A program made the position numbers and the translations under genes. A stretch of 64,000 nucleotides of DNA, taken from NCBI RefSeq assembly GCF_001025195.1, contig NZ_AP012325.1:1612001-1676000 (forward strand), read 5' to 3'. The notes under the pieces were generated by a model. It was not told the origin of the DNA. It worked only from the letters and a program-made list of their open reading frames with translations, and searched no databases. The stretch is from Bifidobacterium catenulatum DSM 16992 = JCM 1194 = LMG 11043. GTDB taxonomy: Bacteria > Actinomycetota > Actinomycetes > Actinomycetales > Bifidobacteriaceae. Position 1 is the first letter of the stretch. Every line of letters begins with the position of its first letter. Shown here one piece after another: positions 17,744-31,597 of the stretch.

Positions 17744-20256
17744 GCACCACAGGATTCAGCAAACACAACGCCAACGCCAATACCGACGAGACCAGCACCG
17801 GACACACCACCGGATTCGGCAACACCTTCACGGGAACAGGCACCGGAACAGGTTCATGGGCCGACTCCACACACTCCGTCATCTGGATGTCACGAGACAG
17901 CAAATCGCAAGCCCTACCCTACCTACGCCGACCACGCGCCTCACAATACGCAAGCCTTCTCGTAGCAGCCCTACTCACCCTCGCCGCAGCCAGCAACCTC
18001 ATCGATGTCTACGGATCAGTCGCATCCTGGGCCCTCGCCGCCATTCCAGCCACCATCATCGGATCCCTCGTAGCGCTCGCAGGCACGGTTCCCATGCTCC
18101 GTCTCTGGTGGCAAATGCTGTTCATGGCCGTCGCACAACTGGTTGTCGGCCCGGTTCTGTTCCTCAACGACACCACCATCGCACACTTCGTTCCAACCCT
18201 GCGCACGCTTACGCAAGGTTGGGCGCAGATGCTTGGCTCCTTCAAATTCATTCTGTCGGTCGAGCCTCCAACCGGTACCGCGGACGGCTGCCTGCTTGCC
18301 GTATGGACCATCTGCCTGTGGTCCGCGCTGCTCACCGGCATTTTCGCAGTGACGGAAGATGGCCGATTCACCATGATCGCCATCATTCCCGTCATCGCCA
18401 ATCTTGCGATCTGTGCATTGCTCGGCTCATCTTCCGGCTATTACCGCATATTCGTCGGCACCGCGATGGCGCTTGTGCTCGTGATTTGGATCAGCGCACG
18501 TTGGAAATTACTGGAATTGGGACGTTGGATCAGTTCCATGACAATCGTGGTTGTTTGCATCGCATTGGCGATTGGAGGATGCCTTGCCGTCGGTCAGGAC
18601 CGCACCATTCTGCGCGACCATTACGATCCGCCGCTCAGCCCGTACGATTACACAAGCCCGTTGAGCGGCATGCGTTCGTACATCAAAAACAGCAAGGACG
18701 ACGTGCTCCTCACCGTCGAAAACCTGCCCGCAGGATCGAGCGTGCGACTAGCGGTCATGGACCGTTTCGACGGCAACGTATGGAACCTGTCCGATTCCAC
18801 CATGTCGTCGGACTCCTCCAATTACCATCGCGTCGGCACCTCCATCACCAACAACGCCGAAGGCAAAAAATTCACCGCAACATTCACCGTGAACAAAGAC
18901 CTGAGCGACTACTGGCTACCCATTGCCGGAGCCGCATCCAGCGTGACCTTCGACAACAGTGAAAACGTCGACTCGTTCTATTACAACAGCGACACCATGT
19001 CGGCCATCTACCCCTCACGCACCTCCGAAGGCCTCACCTACACGGAAACCGGCATCATGCCAGCAGTTCCCACCGACAAGCAAATCACCAAAGCCAACGC
19101 AGCCTCCATCATCCAGCCTAAAGCCGAAGACGTGCCCGACTGTGTGGACAAACTCGCCACAGCCATAGCCGGCGGCCAATCCAAAGGCGGCGAAGCAGCC
19201 CAGGCCATCGCCGAAAAACTCAAGGAATCAGGCTGGTTCTCGCACGGCTTGAGCGGCGATTACCCGTCTACCGCCGGCCACGGCAACTACCGTATCGACC
19301 AGCTGCTCGCCGGAATGGCCATGGTCGGAGACAGCGAACAATACGCCTCCGCAATGGCACTCATGGCACGCAGCCTGGGACTTCCAAGCCGAGTGGTGCT
19401 TGGATTCATACCAAAAGACAATGAAGGCGAAATCAGCGAAAACCGCACCGAAAAACAAGGAAAAAACACCGTCATCGAATTCACCGGCAACGACGTGACC
19501 GCATGGGTGGAAATCAAACTGGACGGCTACGGCTGGGTGGCATTCTACCCGACGCCAAAGGAAACCAAAGTCCCCGACGAAAACCAGAACCTCACCCCGC
19601 CGAACCCGCAAACCCTGGTACGTCAACCCCCAGTACCCCTCACCGACCCGCTACGCGACGACACCCAAGCCAAAGGCAAGTCCTCAATCGGCGGAAGCAT
19701 GGCTGATGAAACGTCAATCAACCTCTTCTGGCAGCATTTCGGCAGAATCGCAAGAAAAGTAGCCATCTACGGAAGCCCCCTGTGGACGCTGCTCATCGTA
19801 TGCGGCCTCCTGCTCGCCATCAAAGCGATCGCACTGGCACGGTCAAGAAAACACGGCAGCGCGCAACAGCGAGTGGCGGCAGGATGGCAATCCGTGGCGG
19901 CGCTCGCTCGGCAAAGCGGACTCGACATTCAAGGCACGCGCAGCGAACAAGCGGTCTCCATCGCAAGCCAGATGGATATTTCCTGTGAAACGTTGCTTGC
20001 CTTGGGCACACAAGCCGATTACGCTGCCTTCTCCGGTAATACCATCAACGAGGAGCATGTGCAGCAGTATTGGCATGATATTGCGCAGGAACGCAAGTAC
20101 ATACTCAAGTCATTGCCGACATTACGCAGATGGCGCGCCAAACTTTCACTTGCCGACGTTTTCCATTTTCGAGGCAAACACGGCGGCAGCGTACGACAAT
20201 CCGCAAGTCGCCGCGGAAATGCTAGTGCAGTCCGCGCTCGATGCCGACGGCAATGA
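17740..20256 (+). CDS. Transglutaminase-fold membrane protein (TgpA-like), triad lost, frameshifted C-terminus
   Basis: The ORF encodes 838 residues: several N-terminal membrane helices, a large extracytoplasmic region with a transglutaminase-like core (about 520-615), a further helix near 685-705 and a cytoplasmic DUF4129-like tail. The core keeps the fold signature (SAMALMARSLGLPSRVVLGF), but all three catalytic positions differ. Ser532 stands where Cys is expected, Thr587 replaces the His of the HAW motif, and Tyr603 replaces the Asp of the DPT motif. The protein is therefore probably structural or a binding module. From about 20163 the reading frame runs into the remnant of the phosphatase gene in the wrong frame, so the last 30 or so residues, rich in Arg and Ser, are foreign. 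Confidence 0.87.
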   Translation: MSTTGFSKHNANANTDETSTGHTTGFGNTFTGTGTGTGSWADSTHSVIWMSRDSKSQALPYLRRPRASQYASLLVAALLTLAAASNLIDVYGSVASWALAAIPATIIGSLVALAGTVPMLRLWWQMLFMAVAQLVVGPVLFLNDTTIAHFVPTLRTLTQGWAQMLGSFKFILSVEPPTGTADGCLLAVWTICLWSALLTGIFAVTEDGRFTMIAIIPVIANLAICALLGSSSGYYRIFVGTAMALVLVIWISARWKLLELGRWISSMTIVVVCIALAIGGCLAVGQDRTILRDHYDPPLSPYDYTSPLSGMRSYIKNSKDDVLLTVENLPAGSSVRLAVMDRFDGNVWNLSDSTMSSDSSNYHRVGTSITNNAEGKKFTATFTVNKDLSDYWLPIAGAASSVTFDNSENVDSFYYNSDTMSAIYPSRTSEGLTYTETGIMPAVPTDKQITKANAASIIQPKAEDVPDCVDKLATAIAGGQSKGGEAAQAIAEKLKESGWFSHGLSGDYPSTAGHGNYRIDQLLAGMAMVGDSEQYASAMALMARSLGLPSRVVLGFIPKDNEGEISENRTEKQGKNTVIEFTGNDVTAWVEIKLDGYGWVAFYPTPKETKVPDENQNLTPPNPQTLVRQPPVPLTDPLRDDTQAKGKSSIGGSMADETSINLFWQHFGRIARKVAIYGSPLWTLLIVCGLLLAIKAIALARSRKHGSAQQRVAAGWQSVAALARQSGLDIQGTRSEQAVSIASQMDISCETLLALGTQADYAAFSGNTINEEHVQQYWHDIAQERKYILKSLPTLRRWRAKLSLADVFHFRGKHGGSVRQSASRRGNASAVRARCRRQ

Positions 20257-20428
20257 CAATGTCACGGCGATCGTGCTTGACCTGCGCGACGATTCAGCGA
20301 ATAACGCAGCCGATATGGCAACAAATACTACGGTTGACATCGATTGGAACGTCAGCAAAATCGGAGATTATGAAGATATCGGCGATTTGCAGGAAGGCAC
20401 ATTGCAGACGTTGCGAACCATTCAATAA
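20163..20428 (+). pseudogene. prpC: 3' remnant of PP2C-type Ser/Thr phosphatase gene (prpC)
   Basis: In the frame of 20165-20428 the sequence reads as the end of a PP2C phosphatase. It has NPQVAAEMLVQSALDADG followed by NDNVTAIVLDL, the conserved final block that carries a metal-binding Asp. An acidic tail follows, ending at a TAA at 20428. Everything upstream that a phosphatase needs is absent, and no start codon with a ribosome site precedes the remnant. In related clusters an intact prpC follows the transglutaminase gene, so this looks like a deletion that removed the end of one gene and most of the next. The exact junction cannot be fixed without an intact relative; about 20155-20175 is my estimate. 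Confidence 0.8.
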
Positions 20429-20527
20429 CACGCATGTTCCCGCAATGGCAATCGTTGATAATCAGATTGACCACTTTGTTATCAGCGCATTCAATACAAT
20501 ATTTACAGAACACGAGATAAGGAGATC

Positions 20528-21139
20528 ATGATGGTCGATTTCGATACCGCGGCTGCAGCCGTGCAGGATCCGAACGCAGATCCCGTGTTTCTAGCGAAAA
20601 TCGCTTACGAAAATCCGGAATTCGGCGCGAATGTGGTTGCCAATCCACGTGCGTACCCGGGTCTGAAACGTTGGGTCGCCCAATTCGGCGATGAGCGCGC
20701 ACGCCAGCAGCTGGTCGCGATGGGGTGGCCGGTTCCGCAGGAAGGCGTTATGCAGAGGAATACCGAAACCGCTCCGGAACCGGCACAGCAATTCCAAACG
20801 CAAGCGCAGTATCAGCAGCCGCAGCAATCGTCGGAAGTGCAGTATCAGACGCAATACCAGTCGCCGGCAACCGACCAATACCAGCCTGAATCGTTCATGG
20901 AAGTGCCGGCATCGAATACGGCGAACGACGTTTCAACGGAATATCTCGACCCGTACACCAATCCAGCGGAATTGGCCATGACCACGCAAGACAAGATGCT
21001 GATGGCTCAAATCGCGAGCGAGGCTCCGGAGCTGCGCCCCTTCCTCGCACGCAATCCGAATATCTACCCGGATCTGCTTGACTGGCTTGCCAGTCTCAAT
21101 GATTCCGCCGTCAACGCGGCCATCCGCCTGCGCAAGTAG
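20528..21139 (+). CDS. LRV-type (variant leucine-rich repeat) domain protein
   Basis: This cytoplasmic protein has 203 residues. The N-terminal 70 residues (PVFLAKIAYENPEFGANVV, then PRAYPGLKRWVAQFG) and the C-terminal 60 (MLMAQIASEAPELRP, then PNIYPDLLDWLASLN) are two copies of a short helical repeat resembling the variant leucine-rich repeat. They are joined by a linker very rich in Gln, Tyr and Pro. AAGGAG lies at 20519-20524 and two consecutive ATGs follow (20528, 20531); the second has better spacing. It sits directly behind the phosphatase remnant and belongs to the kinase cluster by position. Function unknown; a protein-interaction role is inferred. Confidence 0.78.
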   Translation: MMVDFDTAAAAVQDPNADPVFLAKIAYENPEFGANVVANPRAYPGLKRWVAQFGDERARQQLVAMGWPVPQEGVMQRNTETAPEPAQQFQTQAQYQQPQQSSEVQYQTQYQSPATDQYQPESFMEVPASNTANDVSTEYLDPYTNPAELAMTTQDKMLMAQIASEAPELRPFLARNPNIYPDLLDWLASLNDSAVNAAIRLRK

Positions 21140-21187
21140 CAAATAGCCAGTCAGCAAGCGCCAGTCGGTAGGCAGCGAATCGCAATA

Positions 21188-21235
21188 GTCGAAGAGGGGT
21201 GTACGCGCATCCTCACGTGTACAGCTCTCTTCGAC
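21188..21235. terminator. Hairpin between convergent LRV and FHA genes
   Basis: GTCGAAGAG and CTCTTCGAC form the base of a stem of about 20 bp with two G-U pairs and one mismatch when read as plus-strand RNA. It separates two convergent genes. There is no clear T-run on either side, so the terminator call is tentative. Confidence 0.45.
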
Positions 21236-21329
21236 TCTCGGCATCGTTCATTGTCGCACCGTCATTTCAATATATTCCAAACCTTGCGGTTTGACGGCAT
21301 ACTTGGCGATACGCAACACAACATCTCAA

Positions 21330-21899
21330 TCAGCGCTGTTCGAGAGTAAAGAACTGATCTCCGATACGAATCGTGCAAGGTGCCTCAAACTTTATCGGCT
21401 TGTGCTCGACCTTGGTCTCCTCATTGCCTTGAATAATGTACGTGCCATTAAGCGATTCGTAATCCTCAATCCACAACGTGCCATCCTGATCGAAGCTGAT
21501 CGCCGCATGATGGCGTGAAATCGTGCGCGTCGGATCCTCCAATTTCACGTATTTAGCACCTTCCGGCACTTCAACGGACGACTTGCGTCCCAGCAGCACG
21601 CCCATGTCGATAATCACTTCCTGACCGGTCTGCTCATTGTAAAGCGTGTATTCTAGCTTCAGCTGCTTCATGGTGAAGGCCGAAGACAGCACTGTGCCAT
21701 CCCAATCGATATCATCATCGTTGGCCGGTTCGTCGTTGACCGACTCGTCATTGATTGGTTCCAGCAACATGGAAACCTGCTCCATCGGCTGAGATTGCAC
21801 CGTTCCCGGCATTGCAGAATCGGCGAAGGAAGGCATTGCGGTGGCGTCATCGTCGTACCAGCCTGGTTCAGGCGGCGGCGGATATGGAAGAAAGCTCAT
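21330..21899 (-). CDS. FHA domain phosphothreonine-binding protein
   Basis: This protein of about 189 residues has a Pro-rich, acidic N-terminal half and a C-terminal forkhead-associated domain. The FHA core is visible: GRKSS, then SRHHAAI and SLNGTY, the residues that hold phosphothreonine. A Thr in an acidic context (DWDGTVLSS) lies just before the domain and could be a kinase site, as in other actinobacterial FHA proteins; that is inference. I chose the ATG at 21899 because GAGGG lies just before it and the Pro-rich head begins there; a longer frame reaches 22052. It faces the kinase cluster from the opposite strand and probably reads the kinase's output. Confidence 0.85.
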   Translation of the reverse strand: MSFLPYPPPPEPGWYDDDATAMPSFADSAMPGTVQSQPMEQVSMLLEPINDESVNDEPANDDDIDWDGTVLSSAFTMKQLKLEYTLYNEQTGQEVIIDMGVLLGRKSSVEVPEGAKYVKLEDPTRTISRHHAAISFDQDGTLWIEDYESLNGTYIIQGNEETKVEHKPIKFEAPCTIRIGDQFFTLEQR

Positions 21900-22016
21900 A
21901 CCCTCATTGTAATTTGACGTTTGATTTGCGATAGTGAATTCGCTCTGCAATACAGGCAGTTTCGTAATATGCCGACTGTTGGCATAATGATCGCAACAAT
22001 AGTGTTTTTTCGTATT

Positions 22017-22056
22017 AAAAATGGGGATCAGCTGTTTGAAGCCAATCCCCATTTTT
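22017..22056 (-). terminator. rpoBC transcription terminator
   Basis: The arms AAAAATGGGGAT and ATCCCCATTTTT are perfectly complementary over 12 bp with a 16-nt loop. Read on the minus strand the stem ends in a T-run, 53 bp after the rpoC stop. This is a textbook intrinsic terminator. Confidence 0.85.
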
Positions 22057-22108
22057 ATGTCTATCGGATGATTTCAGACGTTACGTCGTTCCATCATCGC
22101 CTTTCGGA

Positions 22109-26122
<4,014 letters not shown>

Positions 26123-26213
26123 TCTATTGTCCTGTCTATCGATTCTTAATGCTTAATCACGTTTCGTCAGACTGGTCGCGCCACGTTTTCATACGACGCG
26201 ACCAGCCATGGGA

Positions 26214-29200
26214 TCACTGGAATTCAGGTTCTTCCACAACCTGGTCAGCCTTGGCGACCGCGTCGGGACGCGCGCCAATGTTGAAGCCAAGATCGTCGGA
26301 GGAAGCAGACGGATCGTCATCCTCGTCCTTCATGTCGATGGCCACGCCTTCCGCGTTGAGCACTTCGACGTTCAGGGACAGGGACTGCATTTCCTTAAGC
26401 AGCACCTTGAAGGATTCCGGAATGCCTGCCGGCGGCAGGTTGTCACCCTTCACAATGGCACCGTAGACACGCACGCGGCCGTCGACGTCATCGGACTTGG
26501 TGGTCATCATCTCGTGCAGCGTGTAGGCGGCGCCGTAGGCCTCGAGGGCCCACACTTCCATCTCGCCGAAACGCTGGCCACCGAACTGGGCCTTGCCGCC
26601 CAACGGCTGCTGGGTGATCATGGAGTACGGGCCGGTGGAACGTGCGTGAATCTTGTCGTCGACCAGGTGGTGCAGCTTCAGCATGTACATGTAGCCAACG
26701 GAGATCGGCTTCGGGTACGGTTCGCCGGTACGACCGTCGAACAGCACGGCCTTGCCGTCGTCTCCGACCAGCTTGTTGCCGTCGCGATCCGGCAAGGTGC
26801 AGGAAAGCAGGCCCTTGATGGTTTCCGGACGAACGCCGTCGAACACCGGGGTTGCCACCGGAGTGCCCGGCTCGCCCTTTTCGGCGCCCTGCGGAATGTT
26901 CTTCTTCCAAGCGGCTTCAATATCCGGGTCGAGGGAGATGTCCCAGCCGGCATGCGCGATCCAGCCCAAATGCAGTTCCAGCACCTGTCCAAGGTTCATT
27001 CGAGAAGGCACACCCAGCGGGTTCAGCATGATGTCGACCGGAGTACCATCTGCGAGGAACGGCATATCCTCTTCCGGCAGAATGCGGGAGATAACGCCCT
27101 TGTTGCCATGTCGGCCGGAGAGCTTGTCGCCCTGGGTGATCTTACGATGCTGCGCAATGTAGACGCGGATCATCTGGTTCACGCCGTTCGGCAGCTCGTC
27201 GCCGTCTTCTTCGGCGTCTTCGCGGGTGATCTCCTTGACGTCAATCACCGTACCGGTCTCGCCGTGAGGCACACGCAGCGAGGTGTCACGCACTTCGCGG
27301 CTCTTCTCACCGAAGATGGCGCGCAGCAAGCGCTCTTCCGGAGTCAGCTCGGTTTCGCCCTTCGGGGTGACCTTACCCACCAGAATGTCGCCGGCTTCGA
27401 CTTCGGCGCCGATGCGGATAATGCCACGCTCATCGAGGTTGGCCACCGCGTCTTCGCCGACGTTCGGCAGATCACGGGTGATCTCCTCGGCACCCAGCTT
27501 GGTTTCGCGGGCGTCGATCTCGTATTCCTCGATGTGAATGGAGCTTAGGGTGTCGTCCTGCACGAGACGCTGGGAGATGATCACAGCATCCTCGTAGTTG
27601 TAGCCGTTCCACGGCATGAAGGCGATGAGCAGGTTCTTACCCAAAGCCATTTCACCCTTCTGGGTTGCCGGGCCGTCGGCCAGCACGGTACCGGCTTCCA
27701 CACGTTCGCCGTCGTGGATCAGCGGCACCTGGTTGTAGCAGGTGGTCTGGTTGGAACGGCGGAACTTGGCCAGCTTGTAGGAGCTGGTGGTGCCATCGTC
27801 GTTCATCACACGGATAATGTCGGCGGAAACGTAGGTCACCACGCCCGGCTTCTCAGCCAGAATGACATCGCCGGAATCAACGGCTGCACGCCATTCGGCA
27901 CCGGTGCCCACCAGCGGGCGCTCGGATTCGATCAGCGGCACGGCCTGACGCTGCATGTTGGTACCCATCAGCGCTCGGTGGCCCTCATCGTGCTCCAGGA
28001 ACGGGATCAGGGATGCACCGACGGAAACCATCTGGCGCGGGGAAACGTCCATGTAGTCAACGGAGCTGACCGGCACATCGACCGCTTCTTCCTCGCCGAC
28101 TCGGGCCAGGGCCTGCTTCTTGACGAAGTTGCCGTTATCGTCGAGCTCCTGATTGGCCTGTGCGATGACGTGCTCGGCATCGCGGTCTGCGGTCATGTAT
28201 TCGACCTCGTCGGTCACATGGCCGTTGACGACCTTACGGTACGGGGTCTCGATGAAGCCGAACGGATTGATGCGACCGAAGGTTGCCAGAGAGCCGATAA
28301 GACCGATGTTCGGGCCTTCAGGAGACTCGATCGGGCACATACGGCCGAAATGGGACGGGTGCACGTCTCGCACTTCCATGGATGCACGGTCGCGGGACAG
28401 ACCACCAGGGCCCAGAGCGGACAGACGACGCTTGTTGGTCACACCTGCCAGCGGGTTGTTCTGATCCATGAACTGCGACAGCTGGGAGGTTCCGAAGAAC
28501 TCCTTGATGGTAGCGTTCACCGGGCGGATGTTGATCAGGGACTGCGGGGTGATGGCCTCCGGATCCTGAGTGGTCATACGCTCGCGGACCACGCGCTCCA
28601 TACGGCTCAGACCAGTGCGCAACTGGTTCTGGATCAGCTCGCCGACCTGACGGATACGACGGTTGCCGAAGTGGTCGATATCGTCGACGTCCACGCGCAG
28701 ATCCACATCCTGACCATCGCGCTTGCCCGGGAACTTTGTGTCACCGGCATGCAGCGTGACCAGATACTTGATGGTGGAGATGATGTCTTCGCGAGACAGG
28801 CTGCGATCGTTGATATCCTTCTCCAAGCCAAGCTTGCGGTTGATCTTGTAACGGCCGACGCGGGCCAGATCGTAACGCTTGGTGTTGAAGTAGAAGGAAT
28901 CCAGCAGATTGCGGCCAGCTTCCGGCGTCGGAGTGTCGGCCGGGCGGATCTTGCGGTACAGATCGGTCAGAGCCTCGTCCTGGGTCTGCACGGTCTCCTT
29001 GGCGAGCGCGTCCATGACCAGCGGGTAATCCTTGAAGGCGTCGGCGATCTCATCTTTGGTCATGCCGATAGCCATGAGGAACACGATGGCGGACTGCTTG
29101 CGCTTACGATCCACGCGCACGCCGAGCACATCACGCTTGTCGATCTCAAACTCGAGCCATGCGCCACGGCTCGGAATAATCTTAGCGCCAAAAACTTCCT

Positions 29201-29774
29201 TGTCGGAAGTACGATCCTGGCTACGGTCGAAGTACACGCCCGGAGAACGCACCAGCTGCGACACGATCACTCGCTCGGTACCGCCGATGATGAAGGTGCC
29301 GTGCGGGGTCTGCAGCGGGAAATCGCCCATGAACACAGTCTGGGATTTGATTTCACCGGTGTCGCCGTTCTCGAACTCAGCGTTCACGTACAGCGGAGCA
29401 GAGTAGGTGTAATCCTTCTCCTTGCACTCCTGCACGGTGTGGCGCGGTTCCTCGAAATACGGATCGGAGAAGGTCAGGCTCATGGTCTGAGCGAAGTTCT
29501 CGATCGGAGAGATCTCCTGGAAGACCTCGTCAAGACCAGAAGTGTGGGACACGGTGTTGGTGCCGTTCTCCAGATCCTTCTCGACACGCTTCTGCCAGCG
29601 CTCATTGCCGATGAGCCAGTCAAAGCTGTCAGTCTGTACACCCAACAGGTAGGGTACATCAATGGGCTCGCGGATGGAGCCGAAGTTCACACGGTCCGAC
29701 GCCTTGTGCAGATCAATATCGTGCTGGTCGGCGCGTGCGATGATGGTGGTGGTGTTCGTCGTAGCCTCAGCCAA
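26214..29774 (-). CDS. rpoB: DNA-directed RNA polymerase subunit beta
   Basis: The beta subunit has about 1186 residues. The rifampicin pocket reads [20 protein letters not shown], then RLSALGPGG, and the downstream [20 protein letters not shown] block is intact. Residue 447, at the place of E. coli His526, is Asn. I set the start at the TTG at 29774: it follows AAGGAAC with good spacing, and the protein then begins close to the N-terminus I remember for bifidobacterial RpoB. The longer frame from ATG 29843 adds 23 residues that look like leader. It is followed by rpoC and preceded on the same strand by the membrane protein at 29938-30582. Confidence 0.98.
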   Translation of the reverse strand: MAEATTNTTTIIARADQHDIDLHKASDRVNFGSIREPIDVPYLLGVQTDSFDWLIGNERWQKRVEKDLENGTNTVSHTSGLDEVFQEISPIENFAQTMSLTFSDPYFEEPRHTVQECKEKDYTYSAPLYVNAEFENGDTGEIKSQTVFMGDFPLQTPHGTFIIGGTERVIVSQLVRSPGVYFDRSQDRTSDKEVFGAKIIPSRGAWLEFEIDKRDVLGVRVDRKRKQSAIVFLMAIGMTKDEIADAFKDYPLVMDALAKETVQTQDEALTDLYRKIRPADTPTPEAGRNLLDSFYFNTKRYDLARVGRYKINRKLGLEKDINDRSLSREDIISTIKYLVTLHAGDTKFPGKRDGQDVDLRVDVDDIDHFGNRRIRQVGELIQNQLRTGLSRMERVVRERMTTQDPEAITPQSLINIRPVNATIKEFFGTSQLSQFMDQNNPLAGVTNKRRLSALGPGGLSRDRASMEVRDVHPSHFGRMCPIESPEGPNIGLIGSLATFGRINPFGFIETPYRKVVNGHVTDEVEYMTADRDAEHVIAQANQELDDNGNFVKKQALARVGEEEAVDVPVSSVDYMDVSPRQMVSVGASLIPFLEHDEGHRALMGTNMQRQAVPLIESERPLVGTGAEWRAAVDSGDVILAEKPGVVTYVSADIIRVMNDDGTTSSYKLAKFRRSNQTTCYNQVPLIHDGERVEAGTVLADGPATQKGEMALGKNLLIAFMPWNGYNYEDAVIISQRLVQDDTLSSIHIEEYEIDARETKLGAEEITRDLPNVGEDAVANLDERGIIRIGAEVEAGDILVGKVTPKGETELTPEERLLRAIFGEKSREVRDTSLRVPHGETGTVIDVKEITREDAEEDGDELPNGVNQMIRVYIAQHRKITQGDKLSGRHGNKGVISRILPEEDMPFLADGTPVDIMLNPLGVPSRMNLGQVLELHLGWIAHAGWDISLDPDIEAAWKKNIPQGAEKGEPGTPVATPVFDGVRPETIKGLLSCTLPDRDGNKLVGDDGKAVLFDGRTGEPYPKPISVGYMYMLKLHHLVDDKIHARSTGPYSMITQQPLGGKAQFGGQRFGEMEVWALEAYGAAYTLHEMMTTKSDDVDGRVRVYGAIVKGDNLPPAGIPESFKVLLKEMQSLSLNVEVLNAEGVAIDMKDEDDDPSASSDDLGFNIGARPDAVAKADQVVEEPEFQ

Positions 29775-29937
29775 TGGACGTTCCTTATCGCTCGCTAAAT
29801 CGTTTCGATATGTTTCCCCGGAAGCGCTCCCATTGGCCACCATATGCCTAGTACGCGGGCGCTTCTTCCTTGTCAGCGTGCCCGCTATATGACACGCATG
29901 TACGCAAAGTCATAAGAATAACATATCCTGTAGATTT

Positions 29938-30582
29938 TTATTCGACGGTTATGCCGACCGGATCGGACTTGGCCTTGGGATGTCCCTCAATCGAAAGCTG
30001 CGCCGAATACACGCCCCGATCCACCTTCGGTAGGGTGGATTCCTCCACACACTCACTGCCGGTACGCGTTCCCGGCCAAGTGATCGTCTGCTTGACCTTG
30101 TCGCCCTTCGCCAACAGACGATAATCCGCATCCACTGGGCACACATTAGACTTCCAAATCACATCATCGCCCGATTTGATCGTCAACACAACGTTGGAAG
30201 CAGATATATCGACCAAACAGCCTACCTTGCTGGAACCGTCATATTTGATATCCGTCGTAAAATCCATCGAACCGCCCACGCCGAGACTCGACGCCGCAGG
30301 AGTCAACGAAAGCGCAACATTCGTCGCATTGCAATCCGGCACCCCGCTTTTCTTCTTCTTCGTCGGGGACGGCACTTCCTTACGGGAAATCGCATACGCA
30401 TCCGCATGATGAATCTCCCGACTCACCGCGACAATCCCCCTAGACAGGGAATACAGGCAAAACACCAGAAAAGAGACCAGCACCACCACCGCAATACCGA
30501 CGACAATGCGACGACGACGAAATATCGCCTGCTGCTCTTTCGAACGCTTCTTGCCGGATTTCGAGGACGTCTTCTGTGCCAT
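29938..30582 (-). CDS. Single-pass membrane protein of unknown function
   Basis: This 214-residue protein has a very basic cytoplasmic head, one membrane helix (about 24-46) and an extracytoplasmic domain with four Cys that could form two disulfides. The domain is beta-rich and has the layout of a small Ig-like or inhibitor-like sandwich (VALSLTPAASSLGVGG, VLTIKSGDDVIWKS, GVYSAQLSIEG). I do not recognise the family. The ATG at 30582 gives the natural basic head; a longer frame reaches 30612. It lies between mutY and rpoB on the same strand. Confidence 0.75.
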   Translation of the reverse strand: MAQKTSSKSGKKRSKEQQAIFRRRRIVVGIAVVVLVSFLVFCLYSLSRGIVAVSREIHHADAYAISRKEVPSPTKKKKSGVPDCNATNVALSLTPAASSLGVGGSMDFTTDIKYDGSSKVGCLVDISASNVVLTIKSGDDVIWKSNVCPVDADYRLLAKGDKVKQTITWPGTRTGSECVEESTLPKVDRGVYSAQLSIEGHPKAKSDPVGITVE

Positions 30583-30633
30583 GATTCCACAGTCTAGCGT
30601 GCACGCATCCAAAGAACGTCAGCACCCGCCTTT

Positions 30634-31578
30634 TCATACCGGAAGACGCACATCCGCATGCGGCAGGATCTCAATAAGACCATCCTCATCCAACGACGCG
30701 ATGCAACGGTCAAGTTGGATATGATCATCCCACAATCGTTCAAGCGACTTACGGTCGACGGCAATCTCACCTTCCGGCAGATTACGCAACGCATTCAGCA
30801 CCAGCCCACGCACCTGACGATCCGTACCTTGGAAACGCTGACGCGGCCTTGTACGACGCTCCCCCAATCCCGGGCGTCCATCACGCAAAAACACACACCG
30901 CGAAGAAACCGGACACGCCTCACACAACGGCGATTTCGCCGTACACACAATCGCACCCAATTCCATAACCGACTGATTCCACACCACCGAAGAACGGTCG
31001 AACCGTCTGCATTTCGACACACTATCCTGCGGCAACACTTGCTTCGCCAACGCACGCTCAGCAGGGCTCGCAGCACCACCAAGCGACTCCACACCAAGAA
31101 AAACCCTCGAAAGCACCCTGCGAATATTCGTATCTACCACCGCGATGCGCTCTCCGAACGCGAAACTCATCACCGCGCTGGCCGTGTAATCGCCGATACC
31201 CGGCAGAGCCAACAGCTCATCGTATGTTTGCGGTAGCTCATTGCCATAGTCGGAAGCGACTACACGAGCGCATTCCTGCAATCGCAACGCACGCCGAGGG
31301 TACCCAAGCCTGCCCCAGGCAGTGATCACATCAGATTTCGCAGCACCTGCAAGCGCAGCCGCATCAGGCCAACGCTCCATCCAATCGTTCCAATACGGCA
31401 CCACACGGCTCATCTGCGTCTGCTGGCTCATCACCTCGGAAACAAGCACACCCCATGGCGTGGCACGGCCGAATCGCCACGGAAGGTCACGCGCCGAAGC
31501 ATGCCACCATTCGGCAAGCGCGACCGCCACAGCTTCGACATTTTCGATTTCTGCATTATTCCCGTTCGTGTCGTTCAT
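30634..31578 (-). CDS. mutY: A/G-specific adenine DNA glycosylase
   Basis: MutY removes adenine mispaired with 8-oxoguanine. The 314-residue protein has the catalytic Glu in VSEVMSQQTQ and the helix-hairpin-helix LPGIGDYTASAVMSFAFGE. The catalytic Asp is in VVDTNIRR, and the Fe-S loop C-x6-C-x2-C-x5-C (CTAKSPLCEACPVSSRC) is complete. The C-terminal region is short and not obviously a MutT-like domain. The ATG at 31578 follows TAGGT; longer frames exist but have no better site. It is divergent from trmL, with only 19 bp between the two start codons. Confidence 0.95.
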   Translation of the reverse strand: MNDTNGNNAEIENVEAVAVALAEWWHASARDLPWRFGRATPWGVLVSEVMSQQTQMSRVVPYWNDWMERWPDAAALAGAAKSDVITAWGRLGYPRRALRLQECARVVASDYGNELPQTYDELLALPGIGDYTASAVMSFAFGERIAVVDTNIRRVLSRVFLGVESLGGAASPAERALAKQVLPQDSVSKCRRFDRSSVVWNQSVMELGAIVCTAKSPLCEACPVSSRCVFLRDGRPGLGERRTRPRQRFQGTDRQVRGLVLNALRNLPEGEIAVDRKSLERLWDDHIQLDRCIASLDEDGLIEILPHADVRLPV

Positions 31579-31584
31579 CGTACC

Positions 31585-31590
31585 TATTCT
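31585..31590 (+). promoter_or_regulatory. -10 hexamer for a leaderless trmL transcript
   Basis: TATTCT lies 7 nt before the trmL ATG at 31598 and no Shine-Dalgarno sequence precedes that ATG. Transcription starting 7 nt after the hexamer would begin at the start codon. No good -35 is visible. Confidence 0.45.
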
Positions 31591-31597
31591 TGCATTC

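Noticed and set aside
27714-29798. 694-codon plus-strand frame opposite rpoB
   Set aside because: It is antisense to a certain gene and has no motif or ribosome site.
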